The notes under the pieces: model-generated | What the model was told of the DNA's origin: nothing | Database searches by the model: none | What the model saw: only the letters and a program-made list of their open reading frames with translations | Assembly: GCA_902493985.1 (NCBI GenBank) | Contig: CABURR010000017.1 | Location: forward strand, 1 to 39,096 | Reading direction: 5' to 3' | Source: an uncultured Collinsella sp. | GTDB lineage: Bacteria; Actinomycetota; Coriobacteriia; Coriobacteriales; Coriobacteriaceae | DNA: 39,096 nt | Translations under genes and position numbers: made by a program | Shown here: positions 24,403-32,526 of the stretch, piece by piece | Position numbering within the stretch: position 1 is the first letter of the stretch | How the letters are laid out: each line of letters opens with the position of its first letter

Positions 24403-25584
24403 TTACTGAAGCGAGCGAGCGCGTTCGATGGCGTAGGCGAGCGACAGCTGCTCCATCTCCGGGGCGCATTTGTAGCTCAGTCCTGTGAGAGCCGTCACCT
24501 TATCGAGGCGATATCGAATCGTGTTCGGGTGCTGGCTAGTCTGCTTGGCGGTTCGCTCGATACGTCGGTCGTTCTCAATGAATGCGGCGAGCGTGGATTC
24601 CAGCTCGCTGCCATGCTCACTGTCGTGCTCGCGTATCGGCGAGAGAATCGCCTCCGAGAACGATCGCATCTCCGGGGTTTCCGCAAAAGGCATCACGGTT
24701 CTCAGGATGCCGAGCTGCGTATAGCGGACGGGACCCTCGGCTCGTTGACAAGATAGGCGCTGTGCATAAATCGCCTGCGAGATCGCCTGCGCGACCGCCT
24801 CGTCTCCAAACAGAATATCGCTGATGCCGAGCCCTTCCGCTCCGCCATCGATACCGCTAGCCTCGATGAGCTCCGTGAGCGCCTGCACGATTCGCTCCAC
24901 ATCGAGCGTCTGTTCCGAGTCGCTTGTCGCTACGAATAACAAACCTCCGTCATAGGGTGCCAGCATGTTGTGGCATCCGGCGAGGGTCGATTTTGCACAG
25001 AGACGTTCGATTTGCAAAAACGTACGCGGGTCGAGGGGCTCTGCAAACGATGCGAACAGGGCGACCGCTTCGTCCAGAAATGACGGGTTGAGGCCTCGGA
25101 TGCGTCGGCAGATGGACTCGGGCGATACGTCTGTCCTCAGGGCATCGATCTCGCGCTGTGCGAAGTCGATGGACGCGAGCTGCTCGATATGCCGTTTGAC
25201 CTCATGGATGACGCTGTCAAAGAACAGTGAGTCGTCGGTCGTGAGAAAGACCGGGTAGTGCCGCGCGTTGGCGTAGCGGATGGCTTGGTCGGGAATCGGG
25301 ATGTGCAGGACGTTTTTGATGATAAGACCGCTCGTTCCCTTGGCGACGAGGTATTTCACGGCTTCAGTGATGAGGTACGGGTCGTCCTTCGCATAGAGGA
25401 AAGTGCTGAGGATGATCTCGTCTGAGCTGAAGTTGGCGCGCTGGTACTTGTTCTTGAGGCCGGGCATAAGTTCATAATCGAGGATCCCGACGCCAGAGAC
25501 GGCACACGAGACGCCATCGCTGCCGGCGATTAGGCGGACCGACCCCTCATATTCCCGTGAGAAGTCCGAGATGGTGTATAGCAT
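24403..25584 (-). CDS. PucR-family transcriptional regulator
   Basis: The 393-residue protein has an N-terminal PucR-type ligand domain (about 1-120, with GVGILDYELMPGLKNKYQ and ITEAVKYLVAKGTSGLIIKN). The middle region is poorly conserved, and the C-terminal HTH of the PucR/CdaR type (about 330-385) shows ENDRRIERTAKQTSQHPNTIRYRLDKV as the DNA-reading helix pair. PucR-like regulators respond to purine or amino-acid metabolites. It is divergent from the ornithine-cyclodeaminase-like gene across a 217-base A+T-rich gap, so it probably controls that operon. The third in-frame ATG (25584) is chosen because AAGG lies 8 bases upstream; ATG 25590 is the alternative. Confidence 0.88.
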   Translation of the reverse strand: MLYTISDFSREYEGSVRLIAGSDGVSCAVSGVGILDYELMPGLKNKYQRANFSSDEIILSTFLYAKDDPYLITEAVKYLVAKGTSGLIIKNVLHIPIPDQAIRYANARHYPVFLTTDDSLFFDSVIHEVKRHIEQLASIDFAQREIDALRTDVSPESICRRIRGLNPSFLDEAVALFASFAEPLDPRTFLQIERLCAKSTLAGCHNMLAPYDGGLLFVATSDSEQTLDVERIVQALTELIEASGIDGGAEGLGISDILFGDEAVAQAISQAIYAQRLSCQRAEGPVRYTQLGILRTVMPFAETPEMRSFSEAILSPIREHDSEHGSELESTLAAFIENDRRIERTAKQTSQHPNTIRYRLDKVTALTGLSYKCAPEMEQLSLAYAIERARSLQ

Positions 25585-25737
25585 CAACATCACCTTGTAA
25601 ATCACTACAATAAGTACAGATATAAATAGGATAATCGCACATCCGTATACCGTTGATGCGGGAATTAGTTCAAATACATGCTGATAGAACGAAAAATCAG
25701 ATTGAGAATCGTTGTAGATTTCAACAAAAAATGATCC

Positions 25738-25766
25738 TTGGCGGCATCGTTACTAAACCGTACAGT
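25738..25766 (+). promoter_or_regulatory. Promoter of the cyclodeaminase/aminotransferase operon
   Basis: TTGGCG (25738-25743) and TACAGT (25761-25766) with a 17-base spacer lie about 35 bases before the gene. The A+T-rich region upstream, with gttg/caac repeats near 25711-25725, is the likely site for the divergent PucR-type regulator. Confidence 0.5.
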
Positions 25767-25801
25767 GAAGCAACGTAAAGCTTTCGCTGAGAGGAGCGAT
25801 G

Positions 25802-26833
25802 ATGGGGCAGATGGTGGTGCTTTCGGCCGAGGAAGTTTCCAAGGTGCTGACGATTGAGGATGCAATCGCTGCCGTTGAGGAGGCATATCGCCAGAAGGCA
25901 ACGGGCAAGGGTGTTGCGTGGCCGATGGTATATGAGCAGTTCGAACCCGGCGTGGCCGATATGGATATCCGCTCGGGCGAGTTGGCGGGAAGCGGCCTCT
26001 TCGGTCTCAAGCTCACTGCTTGGTTCTCTCAGAATCCCAAAAAGGAGCTGCCCGAGATCTTTGGCACCACACTGCTGTGCGACAACGCGACGGGCGAGCC
26101 GCTGGCGCTGCTCAATGCCTCTGCCGTCACTGGACTTCGCACCGGTGCCGCCGCTGCGCTCGGTGCCAAGTGGCTGGCTCGGGCGGATGCGTCCAAATTA
26201 CTTGTTGCGGGTGCCGGCCATATGAGCACCTATATGGTGGCGGGCGTGCTCGCCGCCTGTCCCAAAGTGAGTGAGGTCAAGGTGTGGGAGCCGGTTTCCG
26301 ATGCCGCGCCCGAGGCTCGCGTCGAGCGCATGCGAGACGAAGTCGCCCATATCTTGGGCGCCTGCGAGCATGTTTGCGAGGCATCCACCTATTCCATCGA
26401 GGCGACGGCCGACGGCCAAGGTGCCGCGGCAGAGGCCGACATCATCGTGACGATCACGCCGGCGACCAAGCCCATCATCCCCGATGCATGGGTGCGCCCC
26501 GGTACGCATATCTCCTGCGTCGGTGCCGACATGCCCGGCAAGCAGGAGCTCGCCTCGGCGCTTGTCGCCCGTGCCGCTGTTTACGTCGACGACCGCGAGC
26601 AATCGGTCGCGTCCGGTGAGATGGAGATTCCGGTTGCCGAGGGTGTCATCACGCCCGAGGACATCAGAGCGGAGCTCGGCGAAGTCATCGTCGGCACGGC
26701 TACGGGGCGTTCGGATGACGAGCAAGTGACGGTGTTCGATACGTCGGGCATCGCCGTTCAGGACCTTTCGGCATCGAAAATCGCCTACGACCGCGCCATC
26801 GAGGCGGGGCTGGGTACCGTGGTGGAACTGTAA
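25802..26833 (+). CDS. Ornithine cyclodeaminase / mu-crystallin family protein
   Basis: The 343-residue protein matches the family that includes ornithine cyclodeaminase, archaeal alanine dehydrogenase and imine reductases. The N-terminal part has LTIEDAIAAVEEAYRQKATG, then GLFGLKLTAWFSQNPKKELP with a substrate-binding Lys. TGLRTGAAAALGAKWLA precedes the Rossmann motif LLVAGAGHMSTYMVAG. Later come IIVTITPATKPII and ISCVGADMPGKQEL. It should bind NAD(P) and act on an amino acid or cyclic imine; substrate not determinable. AGGAG precedes two adjacent ATGs; the second is preferred by spacing. It lies 24 bases before the aminotransferase gene. Confidence 0.88.
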   Translation: MGQMVVLSAEEVSKVLTIEDAIAAVEEAYRQKATGKGVAWPMVYEQFEPGVADMDIRSGELAGSGLFGLKLTAWFSQNPKKELPEIFGTTLLCDNATGEPLALLNASAVTGLRTGAAAALGAKWLARADASKLLVAGAGHMSTYMVAGVLAACPKVSEVKVWEPVSDAAPEARVERMRDEVAHILGACEHVCEASTYSIEATADGQGAAAEADIIVTITPATKPIIPDAWVRPGTHISCVGADMPGKQELASALVARAAVYVDDREQSVASGEMEIPVAEGVITPEDIRAELGEVIVGTATGRSDDEQVTVFDTSGIAVQDLSASKIAYDRAIEAGLGTVVEL

Positions 26834-26857
26834 GACAGTCAAGGAAAGGAAACGACA

Positions 26858-27988
26858 ATGCAGATCAAGGATTTCGCCGTCGAGCAGTGGATGAACGAGT
26901 GGGAGACCAAGTGCACCCACAACGTTGCGGAGACGTGCGTCTACTCCCTCACGCTCGACCAGCTGTTCGAGCTTACGAATACCGACAAGAAGGCGTGGCT
27001 CGATAACCTGTGCTCGCGCCGATTCACCTACGGAGACATCGAGGGACAGCCCGGCTTCCTCGAGGGGGTCGCGCGTCTCTATAAGACGGTCGAGCCCGGG
27101 CATATCGTGCCCACGCACGGCGCGACCGGTGCCAACTCCCTGGTTATTTCCACGCTCGTCGAACCGGGCGATCACGTAGTTTCCGTCAAGCCCACCTACC
27201 AGCAGCTTTACTCGATTCCCGAGATGTGCGGTGCGAAGGTCGATATCCTTCAGCTCGATCGCAAGAACGGCTACCACGTCGACGTCGACGCGCTTGATGC
27301 CCTGGTGACCGACGATACCAAGCTCATCTGCATCAATAACCCGGACAACCCCACGGGCGCCCTGCTCGACGCCGATACGCTCAAGGCGATTGTCGAGGTC
27401 GCACGCAAACACGACGCGTGGGTGCTCTGCGACGAGGTCTACCGTCTGCTTACTCAGACGGATGAGTACTCCGAGTCCGTGATCGACCTGTACGACAAGG
27501 CCATCGTCACCGCATCCATGTCCAAGGTCTGGTCGTTCGCCGGCCTGCGTCTGGGCTGGGCGGTCACCAAGAGCCCGGAGCTCCGTCGCGCGCTGCTCTC
27601 GCATCGCGACTACAACCTGATTTCCGCCGGCATATTCAGCGAGTCGGTGGCGGAGCTGATTCTGGGCAACGCTTCCGTGATCCTTGAGCGCAGCCGTCGC
27701 ATCGTCCGTCAGAACCTTGCTGTTCTGGAGAAGTGGGTCGAGAGCGAGCCGCACCTGTCGTTCGTCAAGCCCGAGGCGGGTACCACCGCGCTCGTGTATT
27801 ACGACTACGACATCGACTCCAGGACGTTCTGCATCGACATGATTAAGAAGTCCGGCGCGCTCGTCACCCCGGGCGATTGCTTCGAGGAGCCCAAGAGCAT
27901 GCGCATCGGCTATGCATACTCCGATAACACCGACGACCTGCAGAAGGGCCTGGACGCTATCTCCGCGTACATGCGTACGCTCGAGTAG
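26858..27988 (+). CDS. Class I/II PLP-dependent aminotransferase
   Basis: The 376-residue protein has fold-type I aminotransferase features: GATGANSLVISTLVEPGDHV, NNPDNPTGALL (about 160-170), CDEVYRLL with Asp192, and the PLP-binding Lys223 in SMSKVWSFAGLRLGW, with an Arg in the C-terminal MRIGYAYS. It exchanges an amino group between an amino acid and a keto acid or carries out a related PLP reaction; a few relatives act as dehydratases or cyclases. Its partner gene suggests joint processing of one amino acid: the two enzymes could remove the amino group by two routes. AAAGGAAA precedes the ATG. It ends at the terminator at 28009. Confidence 0.93.
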   Translation: MQIKDFAVEQWMNEWETKCTHNVAETCVYSLTLDQLFELTNTDKKAWLDNLCSRRFTYGDIEGQPGFLEGVARLYKTVEPGHIVPTHGATGANSLVISTLVEPGDHVVSVKPTYQQLYSIPEMCGAKVDILQLDRKNGYHVDVDALDALVTDDTKLICINNPDNPTGALLDADTLKAIVEVARKHDAWVLCDEVYRLLTQTDEYSESVIDLYDKAIVTASMSKVWSFAGLRLGWAVTKSPELRRALLSHRDYNLISAGIFSESVAELILGNASVILERSRRIVRQNLAVLEKWVESEPHLSFVKPEAGTTALVYYDYDIDSRTFCIDMIKKSGALVTPGDCFEEPKSMRIGYAYSDNTDDLQKGLDAISAYMRTLE

Positions 27989-28008
27989 AGGCTCGAGATC
28001 GAAGTGAT

Positions 28009-28046
28009 GGGGTCGATCGGGTTAGGCCCGGTCGACCCCTATTTTC
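28009..28046 (+). terminator. Intrinsic terminator after the aminotransferase gene
   Basis: Arms ggggtcgatcggg (28009-28021) and cccggtcgacccc (28027-28039, one G-U pair) with a 5-base loop, followed by tattttc. Confidence 0.9.
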
Positions 28047-28158
28047 TCTCAAGACTACCGAACGCTTTTGTCACATTAGGTGCCCACGGGGTCGTATCGC
28101 TGCGACGCTGTGGGCATAATGGTGTGAAAGGTGCAAGTTACGCGAAATGGGAGGACAC

Positions 28159-28830
28159 ATGGCGCTGATCTATGTCGTTGAGGACGACGAGCCCATTCGT
28201 CGTGAACTTATCGACATCCTTGCCCGCGCCGGGTTTGAAATCGAGGCCTGCGAATCGTTTGAGCATGTCTCGCGCGATATTCTCGCCGCCGCGCCCGACC
28301 TGGTGCTGCTCGACCTCACGCTTCCCGTCAAGGACGGCCAGCATATCTGCCACGAGGTTCGCCGCGAATCCGAGGTCCCCATCATCGTCCTCACGTCGCG
28401 CACGACCGAGATCGACGAGGTCATGGCCATGACGCTCGGCGCGGACGACTTTGTTCCCAAGCCCTACAGCGCCCGTGTGCTCGTGGCGCGCATCAATGCC
28501 TTGCTGCGTCGCACCGCGGCGGCAGGCGAGCGCAGCACGCTCGTCCACAAGGGATTGGAGCTCGACCTCGCCCGCTCCATGGTCACCAATACGGCAACCG
28601 GCGACAGTACCGAGCTCACCAAAAATGAACTCCATATCCTCTCGCTGCTTCTGAGCCGCGCGGGCAAGATCGTTTCGCGCTCGGCCATCATGCAGGACCT
28701 GTGGGACTCCGACGCTTTCGTGGACGACAACACGCTTACCGTTAACATCAACCGCCTGCGCACCACGCTCGAAAAAATCGGCATCAAGGGGTATTTGACG
28801 ACGCACCGCGGCCAAGGCTATTCGGTCTAG
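28159..28830 (+). CDS. OmpR/PhoB-type response regulator
   Basis: The 223-residue regulator has a receiver domain (acidic E8/D9/D10, phospho-acceptor D52 in LLDLTLPVKDG, K101 in FVPKPY) and a winged-helix DNA-binding domain (ELTKNELHILSLLLSRAG; TVNINRLRTTLEKIG; THRGQGYSV). It resembles BceR-type regulators paired with intramembrane-sensing kinases. The ATG at 28159 follows GGGAGG. A CATAAT at 28115-28120 may be its -10, and tgcccac/gtgggca arms (28081-28087 and 28110-28116) frame that region. The kinase gene follows after 9 bases. Confidence 0.95.
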   Translation: MALIYVVEDDEPIRRELIDILARAGFEIEACESFEHVSRDILAAAPDLVLLDLTLPVKDGQHICHEVRRESEVPIIVLTSRTTEIDEVMAMTLGADDFVPKPYSARVLVARINALLRRTAAAGERSTLVHKGLELDLARSMVTNTATGDSTELTKNELHILSLLLSRAGKIVSRSAIMQDLWDSDAFVDDNTLTVNINRLRTTLEKIGIKGYLTTHRGQGYSV

Positions 28831-28839
28831 GGGCCGGCT

Positions 28840-29883
28840 ATGTCGTTTGCCAAGTTCTTTAAAGATGCGCTGCTTCCCGTCGCCGTGTGGACGTGCGGCG
28901 TGCTGCTGAGCTGCTTTGTGCTGACGGTCGCCGGCGCACCCGTTTCTATCGTGGTCGTGGCGGTTGGCGTGTCCTTTATCTTCGGTATGCTCGGCATCGT
29001 GGTCGAGTACGCTCGCCGTCGCCGTTTTCTGCGTCAGTTGGAGCGCGCGGCCGAGGAGCTCGAGAGTCCCGCATGGGTGCAGGAGATGGTGCAATGCCCG
29101 ACCTATGCCGAGGGCGAGCTCGAGTACGAGGTCTTGCGCCGGGTGGGCAAAGCTGCCTGCGACGAGGTTGCCGAAGGCCGGCGCCAGACCGATGACTATC
29201 ACGACTATATCGAGAGCTGGGTCCACGAGGCCAAGCTGCCCTTGGCGGCGGCCCATCTAATTTTGGAAAATCTGGATGGCAGCGAAGACGACCTGTCACG
29301 TGTGGATGACCTGGGCCGTGAGCTGGCTCGCGTGGAACGCTATATCGACCAGGCGCTGTACTACGCGCGCTCGGAAGTCGTGGAGCGCGACTACCTGATT
29401 CGCCGCTGGGATCTTAAGACCTTGGTGACGGGCGCGATTAATGCCAACGCGCGCGAGCTCATCGCGGCGCATGTGGCCCCGGTGTGCGAGAACCTCGACT
29501 TTGAGGTGTTTACCGACGAGAAGTGGCTCGAGTTTATTCTGGGCCAGCTCATTCAGAACAGCATTAAATATGCGCGTGAGGATGGTGCGAAGATCACGTT
29601 TTCGGGCGCGTTGCTGGACGAGGGCCTGGCAAGTGAGCGCATCGAGCTTACCGTCGCGGACAACGGCTGTGGTGTGAGCGCGGCCGACCTGCCCCGCGTG
29701 TTCGAGAAGGGCTTTACCGGCGACAACGGCCGCACCACCAAGCGCGCAACGGGCATCGGCCTCTATCTGGTGGCACGCCTGTGCTCCAAGATGGGCATCG
29801 ACGTCACCGCGGCATCCGACTCCGGCGAAGGCTTTGTCGTAACATTTGCCTTCTCGACCAACAAGTTCCAATACTTTGAGTAG
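28840..29883 (+). CDS. Intramembrane-sensing histidine kinase (BceS-like)
   Basis: The 347-residue kinase has two closely spaced membrane helices (about 10-30 and 34-56) with almost no extracytoplasmic loop. A coiled linker follows, then the phospho-acceptor His129 in YIESWVHEAKLPLAAAHLI and an ATP-binding domain with GQLIQNSIKYA, VADNGCGVS and a TGIGLYLVARL box. This is the architecture of BceS/GraS kinases, which usually sense through an antimicrobial-peptide ABC exporter. No BceAB-like transporter is encoded beside it, so the partner may be elsewhere or the signal may be different. Confidence 0.93.
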   Translation: MSFAKFFKDALLPVAVWTCGVLLSCFVLTVAGAPVSIVVVAVGVSFIFGMLGIVVEYARRRRFLRQLERAAEELESPAWVQEMVQCPTYAEGELEYEVLRRVGKAACDEVAEGRRQTDDYHDYIESWVHEAKLPLAAAHLILENLDGSEDDLSRVDDLGRELARVERYIDQALYYARSEVVERDYLIRRWDLKTLVTGAINANARELIAAHVAPVCENLDFEVFTDEKWLEFILGQLIQNSIKYAREDGAKITFSGALLDEGLASERIELTVADNGCGVSAADLPRVFEKGFTGDNGRTTKRATGIGLYLVARLCSKMGIDVTAASDSGEGFVVTFAFSTNKFQYFE

Positions 29884-29946
29884 TCGGGTCGTATGGCGTA
29901 GCCGTTCAGGATCTTCCCATTTAAGAAGAAATCAGGCTTTTCGGCA

Positions 29947-30050
29947 GCTATATTCCTGAACGGGAACATTGCTAATGTAGTCAACACTATATTCCCGTAC
30001 ATGAACATAGTGCTACAGTTTTATACTATGTTCACGGACAGGAATATAGC
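29947..30050 (+). promoter_or_regulatory. Three operator-like sites upstream of hipBA
   Basis: Three related imperfect palindromes occur at 29947-29972, 29986-30011 and 30025-30050. Each joins a tattcc half to a gaaca/gaata half across about 6 bases; the third is the second in reverse orientation with a few changes. A TATACT at 30022-30027 overlaps the third site. The layout resembles the multi-operator HipB binding region, so autorepression by the encoded antitoxin is likely. Confidence 0.75.
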
Positions 30051-30060
30051 TGGAGGCGTC

Positions 30061-30351
30061 ATGAGAACGGTGACAACGATTAAAAAGCTGGATGGGCGCA
30101 TCAGGCTCAAACCGTCGGAAGTCGCTTTCTCGGAGCGCACGGTTTTCGATCCCGCCGAGATAGGGAAGGCCCTTAGGCTCAGAAGGCGTGAGCTCGGTTT
30201 GACTCAACGTGACGTCGCGACTATGACGGGTCGCAGCCTTCGTGTGATTGGTGATATCGAACGGGGGCGGACAACGGTCGAAATTGGTGTCATTTTCGAT
30301 TACGCCTCCATCGTGGATATTGATTTTATTCTGAAGGTGAGGGGGAAGTAA
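30061..30351 (+). CDS. hipB: HipB-like antitoxin, XRE-type HTH
   Basis: The 96-residue protein has a helix-turn-helix of the Cro/CI type at about 33-70 (IGKALRLRRRELGLTQRDVA, then GRSLRVIGDIERGR), followed by a short strand region. HipB binds operator DNA and its cognate HipA kinase. The ATG at 30061 has GGAGG 6 bases upstream; an in-frame ATG at 30001 lies within the operators and is rejected. The stop overlaps the hipA start by one base (TAATG), so translation is coupled. Confidence 0.9.
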   Translation: MRTVTTIKKLDGRIRLKPSEVAFSERTVFDPAEIGKALRLRRRELGLTQRDVATMTGRSLRVIGDIERGRTTVEIGVIFDYASIVDIDFILKVRGK

Positions 30352-31643
30352 TGGATGGCACGCTGTTCGTTCACCGTGAGTTTAATGGGTCTTACCAGCT
30401 GGTTGGCATATTGGAGGAACATGCGGGGTTTCCGGCATTCACCTATAGCCCCAAATATCTCGAGAGCGGTGATGCGGCGCCGATTTCGATCTCGCTGCCG
30501 TTGTCGGCCGAGACATTTAGTCCGGACGCAACGGGCTCCTTTTTCTCTGGCATCATTCCGGAGGGGCAGCTCAACAGGGACCTTGAGAAAAGGGCGCGAG
30601 CGGAACGCGGAGATTACTTCAAGGTGCTCGATTTAGTCCGCGATGAACCTGTCGGCGCTCTGGTTTTGACGCGAGAGCCTTCGGCCGACAGTCTCGAAAT
30701 GGGCTATGAAGAGATAGGTGAGAAACGGCTAAGCGGGCTGGCATACGCGCCGGCGGAGGTTGCTTTTGATTTAGCGCTAGAGAGTCGAATCTCCCTTGCA
30801 GGTGCTCAGGCGAAGGTCGGTCTCTACCATACGGGCGATGACCCATGTGGCGGATGGTACCTGCCTCATGGAGCGGCCCCATCCACGCACATTCTCAAGG
30901 CGGGATCGAAAACGTTCCCGGGTGAGACGGTGTGCGAAGCGATGTGCGTGAGAGCCGCCTCTCTGATGGACCTATCGGCCGAAGAGTGTTTTCTTGTCCG
31001 AGTTGAGGATGCCGAGCCAATTATCGCCGTGAAGCGATTTGACCGAGTAACGCCTGATGCTGGACGCTCGGTTGACGGATTGCCAATTCCGTACCGTTTG
31101 CACCAGGAAGATGTTTGTCAGGCCAAGGGTATCTCGCGTGAGCTTAAATATGAGCCGACGGGTGTCAATTACCTGGGGCTTATCGTCGATGCGGTGCGAA
31201 GGGCGTCGACGAATCAAATGGAGGACAGGTTCCTTGTCGGCTATAACCAGCTGTTCGACTATGCCGTAGGTAACTGCGATAACCATCTAAAGAACTGGTC
31301 GCTCGTATGGGACGAAAGTTGGAAGCAGGTGAGGTTGGCGCCGCTCTATGACGTGCTGTGCACAACGGTTTACCCCAGTCTCGTTCGTGAGATGGGCGTC
31401 TCGTTTGGTGGGAGCCGCAAGATTGACGACGTAACGCGTGGGTCGGTGATGAGCCAAATGATTGAGGCGGGTTTGCCCGGGGGAATTGTCGCCGGAATGA
31501 TTGCTGATACCTGCAATGAGGTTCCAGACGCGCTAAGAGACGCGGCGCGCGGTCTCAAAGAAGAGGGTTTTCCCGAGGCGGAGGTAATGTTCGAGAAGAT
31601 CATTCCAGAAGTGCAAGCTCGTCTAAGCAGGATCGCCTTATAA
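30351..31643 (+). CDS. hipA: HipA-like Ser/Thr kinase toxin
   Basis: The 430-residue protein has the HipA N-terminal couple domain (LFVHREFNGSYQLVGILEEH; GSFFSGIIPEGQLNRDL) and the kinase core. The core shows RISLAGAQAKVGLYH, a THILKAGSK strand with the ATP-contacting Lys, the catalytic loop GNCDNHLKN (307-315, Asp310) and the metal-binding LAPLYDV (Asp334). HipA of E. coli phosphorylates glutamyl-tRNA synthetase and causes dormancy; the target here is unknown. All catalytic residues are intact, so the module is probably active. Neighbouring base composition is slightly richer in A+T than that of housekeeping genes, consistent with acquisition. Confidence 0.93.
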   Translation: MDGTLFVHREFNGSYQLVGILEEHAGFPAFTYSPKYLESGDAAPISISLPLSAETFSPDATGSFFSGIIPEGQLNRDLEKRARAERGDYFKVLDLVRDEPVGALVLTREPSADSLEMGYEEIGEKRLSGLAYAPAEVAFDLALESRISLAGAQAKVGLYHTGDDPCGGWYLPHGAAPSTHILKAGSKTFPGETVCEAMCVRAASLMDLSAEECFLVRVEDAEPIIAVKRFDRVTPDAGRSVDGLPIPYRLHQEDVCQAKGISRELKYEPTGVNYLGLIVDAVRRASTNQMEDRFLVGYNQLFDYAVGNCDNHLKNWSLVWDESWKQVRLAPLYDVLCTTVYPSLVREMGVSFGGSRKIDDVTRGSVMSQMIEAGLPGGIVAGMIADTCNEVPDALRDAARGLKEEGFPEAEVMFEKIIPEVQARLSRIAL

Positions 31644-31645
31644 CA

Positions 31646-31693
31646 AAAACGTGCCGCCCCAAACAAAACGTGCCGCCCCAAACGGGGCGGCAC
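31646..31693. repeat. Tandem 19-base duplication plus hairpin after hipA
   Basis: A 19-mer is exactly duplicated at 31646-31664 and 31665-31683. The second copy's gtgccgcccc (31670-31679) pairs with ggggcggcac (31684-31693) across aaac. On the minus strand the stem is followed by GTTTTGTTT, so it may terminate the leftward universal-stress transcript. The duplication allows either copy to pair with the single right arm. Confidence 0.75.
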
Positions 31694-31720
31694 ACCATTC
31701 CTCTATTCAGACAACTCGTT

Positions 31721-31847
31721 GAAGTACGGTGACGAAGGCGCAAGGCCGGGAGGGGTTATCTAAGCCGACATCCCGCAGCCGCGAAGCGGCGAGGACGTCG
31801 GCGTGATAACCCCGCAGGCCTTGCGCCGACGGGAAGGAACCTACTTC
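31721..31847. repeat. Nested palindrome between hipA and the universal stress gene
   Basis: Outer arms gaagta (31721-31726)/tacttc (31842-31847), ggcgcaaggcc (31737-31747)/ggccttgcgcc (31818-31828) and ggggttatc (31752-31760)/gataacccc (31805-31813) nest around gccgac (31764-31769)/gtcggc (31797-31802) and an innermost gccgc-gaa-gcggc (31778-31790). The outermost arm includes the last codons of the universal stress gene. Confidence 0.75.
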
Positions 31848-32278
31848 ACGACCAGAATGTCGCAGTCCGTATTGCGTAGCAGGAACGTCGAAATCGAGCC
31901 CAGTAGCGCGTACTTAATTGAGGACAGGCCGCGGGCGCCGCAGAGTACCAGATCGGGCTTGACCACGTCGAGCATCTCATCCTTGAGCGTCTCACGAATG
32001 CGGCCGGTGCGAATCATGACCTCGACCTCGGGAATGTCGGGATTGGCCTTGGCCTCCTCGAGTTGCTTGGCGATGGAGTTGTTAAAGGCCTCCTCCAAGC
32101 CGTTGACCAGGTCGACCGGATAGGAACCGGCGCTCTCGAGCGCGGTGGAGTCGATAACGTGGCCGATGATCAGCTTAGCGCCGTTGTTCGCGGCGACCTT
32201 GATGGCGCGTGCGAGCACAAAATCCTGCTGCTCAGTACCGTCGAGTGAAACAAATACCTTGGTGTAGCCCTCGTTCAT
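31841..32278 (-). CDS. Universal stress protein (UspA family)
   Basis: The 145-residue protein has the UspA fold: KVFVSLDGTEQQDFVLARAI at the start and a C-terminal ATP-binding signature G-x2-G-x9-G-S/T in LCGARGLSSIKYALLGSIST, ending LRNTDCDILVVK. It likely binds ATP and responds to starvation or stress. It is transcribed leftwards, divergent from uppP. GGAGGAAACC precedes the ATG. Confidence 0.95.
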   Translation of the reverse strand: MNEGYTKVFVSLDGTEQQDFVLARAIKVAANNGAKLIIGHVIDSTALESAGSYPVDLVNGLEEAFNNSIAKQLEEAKANPDIPEVEVMIRTGRIRETLKDEMLDVVKPDLVLCGARGLSSIKYALLGSISTFLLRNTDCDILVVK

Positions 32279-32373
32279 GGTTTCCTCCTTGGTCTATCGC
32301 ACGGGCGCGGGGCTCGTGCGTCGGGCGGGCGCGGGCGCGTTGGCCGCCGGACACTTTATCTTGTTGCAGTTAT

Positions 32374-32389
32374 ACCCAAGGATTTGGGT
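32374..32389. repeat. Short palindrome between usp and uppP
   Basis: acccaa-ggat-tttgggt-type palindrome (acccaaggatttgggt), perfect over 6 bases on each side, in the divergent promoter region. On the minus strand it is followed by TATAAC (32369-32374 reversed), so it may be an operator for the universal stress gene. Confidence 0.4.
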
Positions 32390-32526
32390 TTGACCGCTCG
32401 CAATTCTGTGAACGGGCGAGTTTTTTGGTAAGGGTAGGCGCAGGTGTGCCGCCAACGGTTGATAATGGGACATCGCCCGCACCGTCCGCAGAACAATATC
32501 GGCGGGTGTCTAACGAGGGGGTCCCT

